Both the position numbers and the translations under genes were made by a program. Below, piece after piece: positions 37,319 through 45,534 of a DNA stretch of 64,000 bases; within the stretch, counting starts at the first letter, position 1; each line of letters starts with the position of its first letter. The notes below the pieces were generated by a model. It saw nothing but the letters and a program-made list of their open reading frames with translations, did not search any database and had not been told where the DNA came from. The DNA comes from Gammaproteobacteria bacterium RIFOXYD12_FULL_61_37. GTDB taxonomy: Bacteria; Pseudomonadota; Gammaproteobacteria; Chromatiales; Chromatiaceae. The stretch covers positions 62,001 to 126,000 of the forward strand of contig MGZB01000025.1 in assembly GCA_001801995.1 (NCBI GenBank). Direction: 5' to 3'.

Positions 37319-38203
37319 ATGAGTGAAGCACTTTATCAATCCGAACTGAGCGGGCTCCGTTTGATCAACCGTGGCAAGGTCCGCGACATCTACGACCTGG
37401 ACGACCGTCACATGCTGATCGTCACCAGCGACCGCCTCTCCGCCTTCGATGTCATCCTGCCTCAACCCATCCCCGGCAAGGGCGAGGTGCTGACGCGCGT
37501 CTCCAACTTCTGGTTCGGCCGCACCGCCGGCATCATCCCCAACCATCTGACTAAGATCCCGCTCCAAGACGTGGTCACCGGCGCGGCCGAGCGTGCGCTC
37601 CTGGGAGACAGGGCCATCGTCGTCCGCAAGCTGAAACCCCTCCCCGTCGAGGCTATCGTGCGAGGGTACATCATCGGCTCCGGCTGGAAGGATTATCAGA
37701 AAAGCGGCTCCGTCTGCGGCATCCCCTTGCCCTCGGGGCTTCGCATGGCCGACAAGCTGCCCCAGCCCCTCTTCACCCCCTCGACCAAAGCCGAACTGGG
37801 CTCACACGACGAGAATATCGATTTCGATCAAGCTGCCGCATTGCTGGGCCGCGAACTTGCGGAGCAGGTCCGCGATGCCAGCCTGCGCATCTATACCGAA
37901 TGCGCCACCTACGCCCTGGAACGCGGCATCATCATCGCCGACACCAAGTTCGAGTTCGGCCTCGACGAAAACGGCAAGCTGCATCTGATCGACGAGGTTC
38001 TGACCCCTGACTCCTCCCGCTTCTGGCCCGCCGACCAATACCAGCCCGGCATCAGCCCTCCCAGCTTCGACAAACAATTCGTGCGCGACTACCTGGAGAC
38101 CTTGGACTGGGACAAAACCCCCCCGGCCCCGGAGCTCCCCGCCGAGATCATCGATAAGACCGCCGAAAAGTACCGCGAAGCGGAGCGGCGGTTGACTCGT
38201 TGA
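37319..38203 (+). CDS. purC: SAICAR synthetase
   Basis: The 294-residue enzyme of purine synthesis joins CAIR and aspartate with ATP. It belongs to the longer, yeast Ade1-like class: [44 protein letters not shown], and [28 protein letters not shown]. An AT-rich upstream stretch with TATACT near 37280 could be its -10 box. It is monocistronic. Confidence 0.96.
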   Translation: MSEALYQSELSGLRLINRGKVRDIYDLDDRHMLIVTSDRLSAFDVILPQPIPGKGEVLTRVSNFWFGRTAGIIPNHLTKIPLQDVVTGAAERALLGDRAIVVRKLKPLPVEAIVRGYIIGSGWKDYQKSGSVCGIPLPSGLRMADKLPQPLFTPSTKAELGSHDENIDFDQAAALLGRELAEQVRDASLRIYTECATYALERGIIIADTKFEFGLDENGKLHLIDEVLTPDSSRFWPADQYQPGISPPSFDKQFVRDYLETLDWDKTPPAPELPAEIIDKTAEKYREAERRLTR

Positions 38204-38254
38204 CGAGGCGGGTCATGCCAGCATGAGAGACCAGACTTGCTGGGCCTCATGGAT

Positions 38255-39526
38255 TCAATGCACCGCGCAGGAGAAACAGGGATCGTAGTTACGTATCACA
38301 TGCCCGGCGCGGCGGCACAGTTCTGCTGCATCCTTGTCCAGGCCGAAGCGTTCCAGACTTAGGCGAATATCCTCTTCCATGCGCGCTTGGTTTTGGCTGG
38401 TGGGGGAGATGATCCAGGCCGCATTTACCCGTCTCCGGAAGTCGATCTCATAGCAATGCCAAAGCAGGCCCTGCGGCGACTCGATTGTGCCGTAGGATAT
38501 TCCCTCCGCGTGCGGGACATCGACAAAGGACGTGGCGGGGCTCTCGTACTCATCCACCAGGCGCAATGCCTCCTGGACGGCCCATAGCAACTCGACGGCA
38601 CGGGCCAGGATGGAGTGAAACATGTTGTGGCTGGGAAAGGGGATTCCGGTCGCGCCCAAGGCCTGCCTGACCGGGGGCGGCAACTCCGGAAATCCCAGAT
38701 TGAGACGCGCCAGGGGACCCACCAGATAGGGGCGTTTATCCAGGCTGCTGTGCGGCGCTAGGGAACCGTCCACTTCGTATCGATCGAAATGGCGCATGAA
38801 TTCGCCGGCTTCGATATCCAGCCAGTCTCCGGATTGGATTCGCGTCCCGCCCATGGGATAACCGCTCGCGGGGCTCAGCGCGACGCTGGTGAAGGGATGT
38901 TCGTCCAGCGGAAAAGCCAGACTGGAGGCGAGCCAGGCCAGCAACGCCTCCGCCTCCGGCAGGGCATCGCGAAGCCGCTCGCGCATGGCCCGTACCTCGA
39001 CCGGACCGGGGGCACGGTGGAATCCGCCGATCCGCACCCCAACCGGATGGACCGCCCGGCCGCCGAGGAGGGTGATCAGGTCGCGCCCGAGGGATTGAAG
39101 ACGCCAGCCCCTGCCCAGCTCTTCCCGATAGCCTGCCATCAAGCCCAGCATATGGCCGCAACCCAGGAAGTCGGGCAAGGCCATCAGGTGAATATGGCGG
39201 CTGTGGCTCTGAATCCACTCCCCACACAGCATCAGCCGCCGCATCGCCTGGACCCAGGGGCCAGGGTCCAGGCCGGCGAGGCGTTCGAAGGCCTGGGCCG
39301 CGCATAATTGGTGGGCCACGGGGGAATGTCCGCCGATACGGGGCGCCATCTCCACCACCTGCTCCCGGTCGTGACCCTCCATGAGCTTTTCGAAGAAACG
39401 CGGCGGTCCGGGGATATTCAAGACCGGCCTCGACACCTCGCCTTCCCGGATCTCAAGCCGCAGACCGCAACGGCCCTCCACCCGCGTCAGCAATGGAATC
39501 TCGACAACGATATCCCTCCCGCTCAT
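38255..39526 (-). CDS. hydA: Group 3b-like [NiFe] hydrogenase large subunit lacking the N-terminal CxxC
   Basis: The 423-residue protein matches the alpha subunit of cytosolic group 3b (sulfhydrogenase-type) enzymes: LTRVEGRCGLRLEI, PPRFFEKLMEGHD and the C-terminal NYDPCFSCAVH. The usual N-terminal Ni motif RICGICPVA is here RIGGHSPVA (residues 63-71), so both cysteines are replaced (G65, S68). C417 and C420 remain. The chain ends right after the last histidine, so the usual C-terminal peptide removed by a maturation protease is missing. The ATG overlaps the small-subunit stop by 4 bp. A normal NiFe site seems unlikely; an altered or absent metal centre is possible. Confidence 0.88.
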   Translation of the reverse strand: MSGRDIVVEIPLLTRVEGRCGLRLEIREGEVSRPVLNIPGPPRFFEKLMEGHDREQVVEMAPRIGGHSPVAHQLCAAQAFERLAGLDPGPWVQAMRRLMLCGEWIQSHSRHIHLMALPDFLGCGHMLGLMAGYREELGRGWRLQSLGRDLITLLGGRAVHPVGVRIGGFHRAPGPVEVRAMRERLRDALPEAEALLAWLASSLAFPLDEHPFTSVALSPASGYPMGGTRIQSGDWLDIEAGEFMRHFDRYEVDGSLAPHSSLDKRPYLVGPLARLNLGFPELPPPVRQALGATGIPFPSHNMFHSILARAVELLWAVQEALRLVDEYESPATSFVDVPHAEGISYGTIESPQGLLWHCYEIDFRRRVNAAWIISPTSQNQARMEEDIRLSLERFGLDKDAAELCRRAGHVIRNYDPCFSCAVH

Positions 39527-40296
39527 CGGCCCTCCAACTTGTCCGCAGCCAGGGAGTAAGGTTTCGCGTTGCCCTGGATGAAGCGAAACCTGCGCGCCGT
39601 TTCGGCCTCGGACAGCCCCAACGTTTTGAACCGCCGGGCCAGGGCCAGATGATTTACCTGTTCGGCGGGGCCGGAGCAGGCATGACAAGCCCGGCCAAAA
39701 GCGGGGCAGAGGGCGCCGCAACCGGCTTGGGCAACCGGCCCCATGCAGGGCTCACCCTTGGCCACCAGGGTACAAACCGACTGCTTCTGCTTGCATTCCA
39801 TACAGAGGGGACGAGTGTCGTTTTTCGGCCTTACGCCGGACAACAGATCACGCAGCAGGGTCCAAACCTGCTGCCCGCTGACGGGGCAGCCCCAGAGCGT
39901 CCAATCGACCTTGACCTGGTCCGCGATGGGGGCCGTGGCCGCCGATAGATCGATGCCATCCGGCCGTTCGTAGAGTTCGCCGGCCCAAGCCTTGCCGTCG
40001 AACCGGTTGCGCAGGGACTGCAAACCGCCCGAGGCGGCGCAGGCGCCGAGGGAGACCAGAAAACCGCACTTTGCCCGCACCCGCTGGAGCCGTTCCCGTT
40101 CCGGCGCGGTGGAGATACTGCCCTCGACCAGGGCCACATCCACCTCGGCATCCTCATCCAGGAAACCGGCGGCGGCGAAGTGGACGATCTCGAATCCCTG
40201 GGACAGCTCGACCAGCCGCTCGCCCGGATCGAGCAAGGCCAACTGGCAACCGCCGCAGGAGCTGAATTGATGAACAGCGATCTTGGGTTTCGTCAT
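39523..40296 (-). CDS. hydD: Group 3b-like hydrogenase small subunit (delta)
   Basis: The 257-residue NuoB/HydD-type subunit has proximal [4Fe-4S] ligands in FSSCGGCQLAL, SLGACAASGG and WGCPVSGQQ. It also has the extra cysteine-rich segment typical of 3b enzymes (PLCMECKQKQSVC, GEPCMGPVAQAGCGALCP, RACHACSGP) for two more clusters. All expected ligands appear present, in contrast to the large subunit. It relays electrons between the large subunit and HydG. It overlaps hydA by 4 bp and is separated from hydG by a gene on the other strand. Confidence 0.92.
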   Translation of the reverse strand: MTKPKIAVHQFSSCGGCQLALLDPGERLVELSQGFEIVHFAAAGFLDEDAEVDVALVEGSISTAPERERLQRVRAKCGFLVSLGACAASGGLQSLRNRFDGKAWAGELYERPDGIDLSAATAPIADQVKVDWTLWGCPVSGQQVWTLLRDLLSGVRPKNDTRPLCMECKQKQSVCTLVAKGEPCMGPVAQAGCGALCPAFGRACHACSGPAEQVNHLALARRFKTLGLSEAETARRFRFIQGNAKPYSLAADKLEGR

Positions 40297-40429
40297 TTTG
40301 ATTTCTGCCGTTCGCTAGAGTATGGACGCCAGCAGACGCAAAGCAACCTCGGGCATCCCAACCTTAGGCTTGCCCGTGCATCGGCCTTTTCTGGGATAAT
40401 GGGAAACCCCAGCCCTGGAAAACCAATGG

Positions 40430-40831
40430 ATGAAAAAGCAGTTACTTCTCATTTTACTGATCGCATTTATCAGTCTTGCCCATGCGGAAGACTATGATTT
40501 TCTCGCCCCCAAGAACCCTGACTTCTCCCGTCTCATCGTCGGCGACTGGGAGGCCCAGTCGGACAATCTCATCGCCAGGGTGATCATCAACGGGTCAGGG
40601 AATTTTTCCGGGGTACTGGGCGAGAGCGGCAAGGTCTCCTGGGTCTACAGCGGAACCTGGAAAATCGAGGGGAAGGAATTGGTCTGGCACTACGACAACT
40701 CTTTCCAGGAACTGCCCGAACACCTGAGAAACAAGGCGGAAAGGAACAAAATCATGTCCCTCGACGATGAGAAGCTCATCCTGCAAGAGACCGATGGCAG
40801 GGTCACCCGCTACCACAGACGAAAGAAATAG
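40430..40831 (+). CDS. Small secreted protein of unknown function
   Basis: The 133-residue protein has a clear signal peptide (KKQLLLILLIAFISLAHA, cleavage before EDY). The mature part predicts as beta-rich: FSRLIVGDWEAQSD, GSGNFSGVLGESG, VYSGTWKIEGKELVWHYD and a basic end (RYHRRKK). Short proteins of this lipocalin-like DUF type are common and uncharacterised. It lies on the opposite strand inside the hydrogenase-like cluster, 8 bp from the hydG stop (convergent), dividing hydB-hydG from hydD-hydA. Confidence 0.75.
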   Translation: MKKQLLLILLIAFISLAHAEDYDFLAPKNPDFSRLIVGDWEAQSDNLIARVIINGSGNFSGVLGESGKVSWVYSGTWKIEGKELVWHYDNSFQELPEHLRNKAERNKIMSLDDEKLILQETDGRVTRYHRRKK

Positions 40832-40839
40832 GACAAAGG

Positions 40840-41670
40840 TCAAAATCCCCTGATGCCGAAGAAATCGGCGATCTCCGGGTAGCAGAACACGGGTCCGTCC
40901 TTGCAGACGAAGAGGGGGCCGATCTGGCAGTGCCCGCAGAGGCCATTGCCGCAAGGCATGTTGCGTTCCAGGCCCAGCCAGATATCCCTGTCGCCGAGAC
41001 CCAATTCGCGCAGTTGAGCAATGGCGTCCATCAGCATCAGTTCCGGTCCGCTCAGCAGGGCGATGCTGCGCCCCGGTTCCAGCATCAAACGCGAAAAAAA
41101 CTCGACCACGGGACCTTCCTGGAAGCGCGCGCCCTCCTGGGACAGATCCGCCGCCAGCAAGACCTGGGTATCGGGTTGCGCCGCCCAGGCGTCGTAGCGT
41201 TCCCGCCAGATGAGATCGTGGGCATGGCACACCCCTTGCAGGAGCGTAATCCGGCCATACCGATCCCGGCGGCGCATGACGTAATTGATCAGGGAGACGG
41301 CGGGGGCGCAGCCCAGCCCGCCGGTGACTATGATCAGGTCTTTGCCTTCCGCCTCCGCCAGGGGCCAGCCACGGCCGAAAGGACCACGGATGCCCAGGCG
41401 GTCCCCTGCCATCAGGGAGAGCAGCCCCCCGGTCACCCGTCCGGCGGCGCGAATGCTGTGATCGAAGCAATGTGTATCCTCCGGGTCGGAAACGATGGAG
41501 ATCGGGATCTCTCCCACGCCATGCAGATACAGCATGTTGAACTGACCGGGCTGAAACTCGAACGCCCTGCGGTGATCCTCATCCACATATTCAAGCCGCA
41601 GGGTGAAAATATCCGGTGCTTCCATCAGGCGCTCGACGACGACCGCCTCCCTCGGGACGGAGCGGCTCAT
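40840..41670 (-). CDS. hydG: Hydrogenase-like FAD/NAD(P)-binding subunit (gamma)
   Basis: The 276-residue ferredoxin-NADP reductase-like subunit has QPGQFNMLYLHGVGE (flavin), DRLGIRGPFGRGW, IIVTGGLGCAPAVSLI (NAD(P)), and a C-terminal [2Fe-2S] site CGNGLCGHC with further cysteines in VCKDGPVFC. It exchanges electrons with NAD(P)H in group 3b complexes and is related to PyrK and sulfide dehydrogenase subunits. ATG 41670 overlaps the hydB stop by 4 bp. Confidence 0.92.
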   Translation of the reverse strand: MSRSVPREAVVVERLMEAPDIFTLRLEYVDEDHRRAFEFQPGQFNMLYLHGVGEIPISIVSDPEDTHCFDHSIRAAGRVTGGLLSLMAGDRLGIRGPFGRGWPLAEAEGKDLIIVTGGLGCAPAVSLINYVMRRRDRYGRITLLQGVCHAHDLIWRERYDAWAAQPDTQVLLAADLSQEGARFQEGPVVEFFSRLMLEPGRSIALLSGPELMLMDAIAQLRELGLGDRDIWLGLERNMPCGNGLCGHCQIGPLFVCKDGPVFCYPEIADFFGIRGF

Positions 41671-42770
41671 AGACGGCCCTCCGCGATGCTTTTCAAGGCT
41701 TCGATGAGATCGATCCCGGCCGGGCACCAGGCGATGCACCGGCCGCAGCCGACGCAACCGCTACGTCCGAACTGTGCCTGCCAGCCGGCCAGCTTATGGG
41801 TCAGCCATTGACGGTAGCGCAGTTTGATCTCGCCGCGCACCGCCCGCCCGTGCAGAAGGCTGTGGCCCTCGTTGAAACAGGAATCCCAGCGCCGCACCTG
41901 AGGGGACTCGTGACCATCCAGGGCCGGTTCGCTGACAGGGTCGTGGCAAAAGCAGGTGGGACAGACTGCCGTGCAGTTGCCGCAAGAGAGGCAGCGTTCG
42001 GCCAATCTGCTCCAGGCAGGATGATCTAGGGAATCGAAGAGTATCCGGCCAGGCTCCGGCCCCGGCAGTCTCCTCGTCTGGCCCAGGCTGGCGGCCTCCA
42101 GGGCCTGGTTGGCCCGCTCCAGCTGGGTTTCGCTTGCCTCCGGCAGAGTCAGGGATGCCAGGATTTCTTCACCGGTGTCACCGGAACTCCACAGCAGGAA
42201 GCCCTCGTCCAGCTCGGTCATGCCGATATGGTAGCCGCCGGTCAGTGCCGGGCCGTCCCCGGTGGAGCGGCAGAAACAGGTGGCCGCCGGATGATGGCAG
42301 TCCACTCCCAGCAATAGAAGCCCGCCGCGCCGTGCCTGGTAAGGGGCATCCCCGGCGAAATGGCGGTCCAGCATGGCCAGGGCGGCCAGATCGCAGGCCT
42401 TGACGCCGATCACCGCCAGACTGGGTGCAGGGGGCTCGACGGCATTGAATCTGAGCCCGCCATCGGGGTCACGGAGCGCGCGCCAGAGGACCTCTTCCGG
42501 CGCGAAGCTGAGGGGCTTCAATGCCTGGGGACCCGAGGCCCAGGCGAAGCAGCGGGGGCTCCCGGTCCGGTGCAGCCGGTATTCTCCCGGCGATTGCCGG
42601 TCACTCCAGCCGTGCGGCAGTTCAACGCTGGTGTCGAGCCGGTCATAGACGATGGCTCCCTCTCGGACCTGGGGGCCGATGCAGACATGGCCGCTCCCCC
42701 GCAAGGCGTCGAGGAGACGCTCCAGTTCCTCCCTGAGCAGAAAGAAGGGACGGCGGTGGGGGCTAGGCAT
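41667..42770 (-). CDS. hydB: Hydrogenase-like [4Fe-4S] subunit (beta)
   Basis: The 367-residue subunit has two C-terminal ferredoxin motifs (CLSCGNCTAVCPTCFC and CVGCGRCIAWCPAGID). An N-terminal domain includes VIGVKACDLAALAMLD and DCHHPAATCFC, typical of the sulfhydrogenase beta subunit and of anaerobic sulfite reductase A. It carries electrons between HydG and HydD. It is the first gene of the module, and an FNR-like palindrome lies about 90 bp upstream. Confidence 0.92.
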   Translation of the reverse strand: MPSPHRRPFFLLREELERLLDALRGSGHVCIGPQVREGAIVYDRLDTSVELPHGWSDRQSPGEYRLHRTGSPRCFAWASGPQALKPLSFAPEEVLWRALRDPDGGLRFNAVEPPAPSLAVIGVKACDLAALAMLDRHFAGDAPYQARRGGLLLLGVDCHHPAATCFCRSTGDGPALTGGYHIGMTELDEGFLLWSSGDTGEEILASLTLPEASETQLERANQALEAASLGQTRRLPGPEPGRILFDSLDHPAWSRLAERCLSCGNCTAVCPTCFCHDPVSEPALDGHESPQVRRWDSCFNEGHSLLHGRAVRGEIKLRYRQWLTHKLAGWQAQFGRSGCVGCGRCIAWCPAGIDLIEALKSIAEGRL

Positions 42771-42858
42771 GGCTCAAGTATTTGAATGGGCTGGTGTCAT
42801 TGAGTAAAGACCGGAAGGGCAGATCCATCAACCCTAGCCCCCAATCGGCCCGCCGCTT

Positions 42859-42872
42859 TTGACATGAGTCAA
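42859..42872. promoter_or_regulatory. FNR/DNR-like palindrome
   Basis: TTGACATGAGTCAA is a perfect TTGAC-N4-GTCAA palindrome, close to the FNR/ANR/DNR consensus TTGAT-N4-ATCAA. It lies in the 226-bp spacer between the divergent hydB (start 42770) and DHOD-like (start 42997) genes, about 95 bp from one start and 130 bp from the other. It could activate either or both. No FNR-type gene is in the window. Confidence 0.6.
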
Positions 42873-42996
42873 GCAAGCAGCTTCTACGCTTGCGCCTTTG
42901 ACGCTATCGACACATCCTCTCCCATGCGAATCAATTGCCCGGCACCGTGAACAACCGTGCGCCCACCGCGACCCACATCGATCAGGGAGACCCCTT

Positions 42997-43998
42997 ATGG
43001 ATTTGACGACGAAATGGCTCGGACTTGAGCTGAAAAACCCCTTCGTGCCATCGGCCTCGCCGCTGACCAAGAGTCTGGGCATGGCGAAACAACTGGAGGA
43101 CGCGGGAGCCGCCGCCCTGGTCATGCACTCCCTGTACGAGGAGGTGGTGGTGGCCTTCGACGAAGGCGTGAGCCGCTTCGCCCATCAGGGCTGCGGCCAT
43201 GCGGGGGCGCGGCAGGATCAGAATTTCCCTTGCGAACTGGACTGTTACCTGGAACAGCTCTCCTCCCTCAAGTCGAGCCTGGGGATTCCCGTGGTCGCCA
43301 GTCTCAACGGCGTCACCCCCGGCGGTTGGGTCGAACATGCCAGGGAGTTGCAGGACGCGGGCGCGGATGCCCTGGAGCTGAATGTCTACCATGTGGCGGC
43401 CGATCCCGAGGAATCCGGCTTCGAGGTGGAGGAGCGCTATCTCAACCTGCTGGAACTCCTGGAAGACCAGATCAACATCCCCATCAACATGAAGCTCGGC
43501 CCCTTCTTCAGCTCGCCGGCCCATCTGATCACCCTGCTGGAACCGGCGGGCGCGGCCGGGGTATCCCTCTTCAACCGCTTCTACCAGCCGGATATCAACA
43601 TCGAGACCCTGCGGCTGATCCCCACGCTGCACCCCTCGACCTCGACCGAGACGCTACTGGCCGTACGCTGGATCGCAATCCTTTATGGGCGTTCGAAACT
43701 CTCCCTGGGCGCCACCGGCGGGGTACACAGGGCGGAGGACGTGATCAAGCTGCTGCTGGCCGGGGCCGATGTGGTGCATCTCTGTTCCTCGCTCTTGCAG
43801 CACGGACCGAAACACCTGGGCGTCCTGATACAAGGTCTGGAGCAGTGGATGGAGCGGCAGGGATTCGGGTCGATCACCGAGGTCCGGGGCCGCATGAGCC
43901 AGCTCAACGTTGCCGACCCTAGTGAACTCGCCCGCGCCAACTATGTGATGATGTTGGATGGCTACTCGCCGGATGCGGCAGGCGGGCCTGGTATGTAG
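42997..43998 (+). CDS. Dihydroorotate dehydrogenase-like flavoprotein (class 1B-like)
   Basis: The 333-residue FMN barrel begins with the segments LGLELKNPFVPSASPLTKS and LVMHSLYEEVV. It also has VVASLNGVTPGGWVEHA, ALELNVYH, NINMKLGPF-like PINMKLGPFF, and GATGGVHRAEDVIKLLLAGA. This branch of DHOD-like proteins is often found near ferredoxin-linked oxidoreductases and is not the PyrD of pyrimidine synthesis. ATG 42997 follows CAGGGAGA. It is divergent from the hydrogenase-like operon, sharing an FNR-like site; the electron partner is unknown. Confidence 0.85.
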   Translation: MDLTTKWLGLELKNPFVPSASPLTKSLGMAKQLEDAGAAALVMHSLYEEVVVAFDEGVSRFAHQGCGHAGARQDQNFPCELDCYLEQLSSLKSSLGIPVVASLNGVTPGGWVEHARELQDAGADALELNVYHVAADPEESGFEVEERYLNLLELLEDQINIPINMKLGPFFSSPAHLITLLEPAGAAGVSLFNRFYQPDINIETLRLIPTLHPSTSTETLLAVRWIAILYGRSKLSLGATGGVHRAEDVIKLLLAGADVVHLCSSLLQHGPKHLGVLIQGLEQWMERQGFGSITEVRGRMSQLNVADPSELARANYVMMLDGYSPDAAGGPGM

Positions 43999-44023
43999 GG
44001 GCGGGTTTGAAACCCGCCCCTAC
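43995..44023. terminator. Perfect palindrome spanning two convergent stops
   Basis: Gtaggggcgggttt is followed by a single central g and its exact complement (14-bp arms). It contains the stop codon of the DHOD-like gene and touches that of ffh, so it probably ends both transcripts. The same palindrome type is a common dispersed repeat in bacteria. Confidence 0.65.
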
Positions 44024-45381
44024 TAGAAGGGCATCCCCGGCGGCATCTTGCCTCCCATGGCGCGCATCATCTTTTGCAGGCCACCGCCCTTCATCTTTTT
44101 CATCATCTTCTGCATCCCCTGGAACTGCTTTAACAGCTTGTTGACCTCCTGCACCTGGAGCCCACAGCCCAGAGCGATACGCTTCTTGCGGGAGCCCTTG
44201 ATGACGTCGGGAAAGCGCCGTTCATGGGGGGTCATGGAGTTGATGATGGCGATCTGGCGGCGCATCTCCTTGTCGTTGACTTGGTTTTTGACCGCGTCCG
44301 GGACATTGCCCATGCCGGGCAGCTTGTCCAGCAGGCTGACCATGCCGCCCATGTTCATCATCTGCCCCAACTGGTCGCGCAGGTCCTCCAGGTCGAAGCC
44401 CTTGCCCTTTTGCAGCTTCTTGGCGAGCTTGGCCGCCTGCTCGTGATCGACCTTCTGCTGTACCTCCTCGATCAGGGAGAGGACATCGCCCATGCCGAGG
44501 ATGCGGGAGGCGAGGCGGTCGGGATGAAAGGGTTCCAGGGCGGAGGTCTTTTCGCCGACCCCGAGGAATTTGACCGGTTTGCCGGTGATATGGCGCACGG
44601 AGAGGGCGGCCCCGCCGCGGGCATCGCCATCGGCCTTGGTCAGGATCACCCCGGTCAGGGGCAGGGCATCGCCAAAGGCCTTGGCGGTATTGGCCGCATC
44701 CTGGCCGGTCATGGCATCGACCACGAACAGGGTCTCCACCGGCTTCATCTCGGCGTGGAGTTCCTTGATCTCGGCCATCATGGCGGCATCCACATGGAGC
44801 CGTCCGGCGGTATCAACGATGAGCACGTCCATGAAGCGCTTGCGCGCCTCAGCCAGCGCGGCGCGGGCGATGGCGATGGGGCTCTGGTCCGGCGAGCTGG
44901 GGAAGAAATGGGCCTCGATCTCGCCCGCCAGGGTCTGCAACTGCTTTATGGCGGCCGGACGATAGATGTCGCAGCTCACCAGCATGACTGACTTCTTCTC
45001 GGTCTGGATCAGGCGCCGCGCCAGCTTGGCCGAGCTGGTGGTCTTCCCTGAGCCTTGCAGGCCCGCCATCAACACCACGGCGGGGGGCTGTGCGGCCAGA
45101 TTCAGGCTTTCGTTGGCATCACCCATCAGGTGGATCAGCTCCTGATGGACCACCTTGATCAGCATCTGCCCCGGCTTCAGGCTTTGCAGCACCTCCGCGC
45201 CGACGGCCTTCTCCCGCACCCGGTCGATGAAGGCCTTGACCACCGGCAGGGCCACATCGGCTTCCAGCAGGGCCATGCGCACCTCGCGCAGGCTGTCCTT
45301 GATGTTGTCCTCGGATAGGCGGGCCTGGCCGCGCAGGGTAGCGACCACTTTATTGAGGCGTTGCGTCAGATTGTCGAACAT
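44023..45381 (-). CDS. ffh: Signal recognition particle protein Ffh
   Basis: The 452-residue SRP GTPase has an N domain, then G domain with GLQGSGKTTSSAKLA (G1), DTAGRLHVD (G3) and TKADGDARGGAAL (G4 and following). The methionine-rich M domain at the C-terminus (QFQGMQKMMKKMKGGG, MPPGMPF) binds 4.5S RNA and signal peptides. Length is standard. It is divergent from the ypjD-like gene, the usual arrangement. Confidence 0.97.
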   Translation of the reverse strand: MFDNLTQRLNKVVATLRGQARLSEDNIKDSLREVRMALLEADVALPVVKAFIDRVREKAVGAEVLQSLKPGQMLIKVVHQELIHLMGDANESLNLAAQPPAVVLMAGLQGSGKTTSSAKLARRLIQTEKKSVMLVSCDIYRPAAIKQLQTLAGEIEAHFFPSSPDQSPIAIARAALAEARKRFMDVLIVDTAGRLHVDAAMMAEIKELHAEMKPVETLFVVDAMTGQDAANTAKAFGDALPLTGVILTKADGDARGGAALSVRHITGKPVKFLGVGEKTSALEPFHPDRLASRILGMGDVLSLIEEVQQKVDHEQAAKLAKKLQKGKGFDLEDLRDQLGQMMNMGGMVSLLDKLPGMGNVPDAVKNQVNDKEMRRQIAIINSMTPHERRFPDVIKGSRKKRIALGCGLQVQEVNKLLKQFQGMQKMMKKMKGGGLQKMMRAMGGKMPPGMPF

Positions 45382-45534
45382 GGCGATACCAGGTTAGCTG
45401 TTGCAGGGCGGCCGAGGCGGGAGGGTTCAAATCCAGCGGATACGTAGTATCCTGTAGATTGCTGCCTGGTCGTCCCGCCGGGGTTGCGACCGAGGATTAT
45501 AACGGCACTGCGCCAGTTCCACAGCCGGATCGAC

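Noticed and set aside
42997-43998. Assignment as biosynthetic PyrD
   Set aside because: The sequence belongs to a DHOD-like branch found near oxidoreductases, and no pyrimidine genes are near; only the fold and FMN binding are supported.
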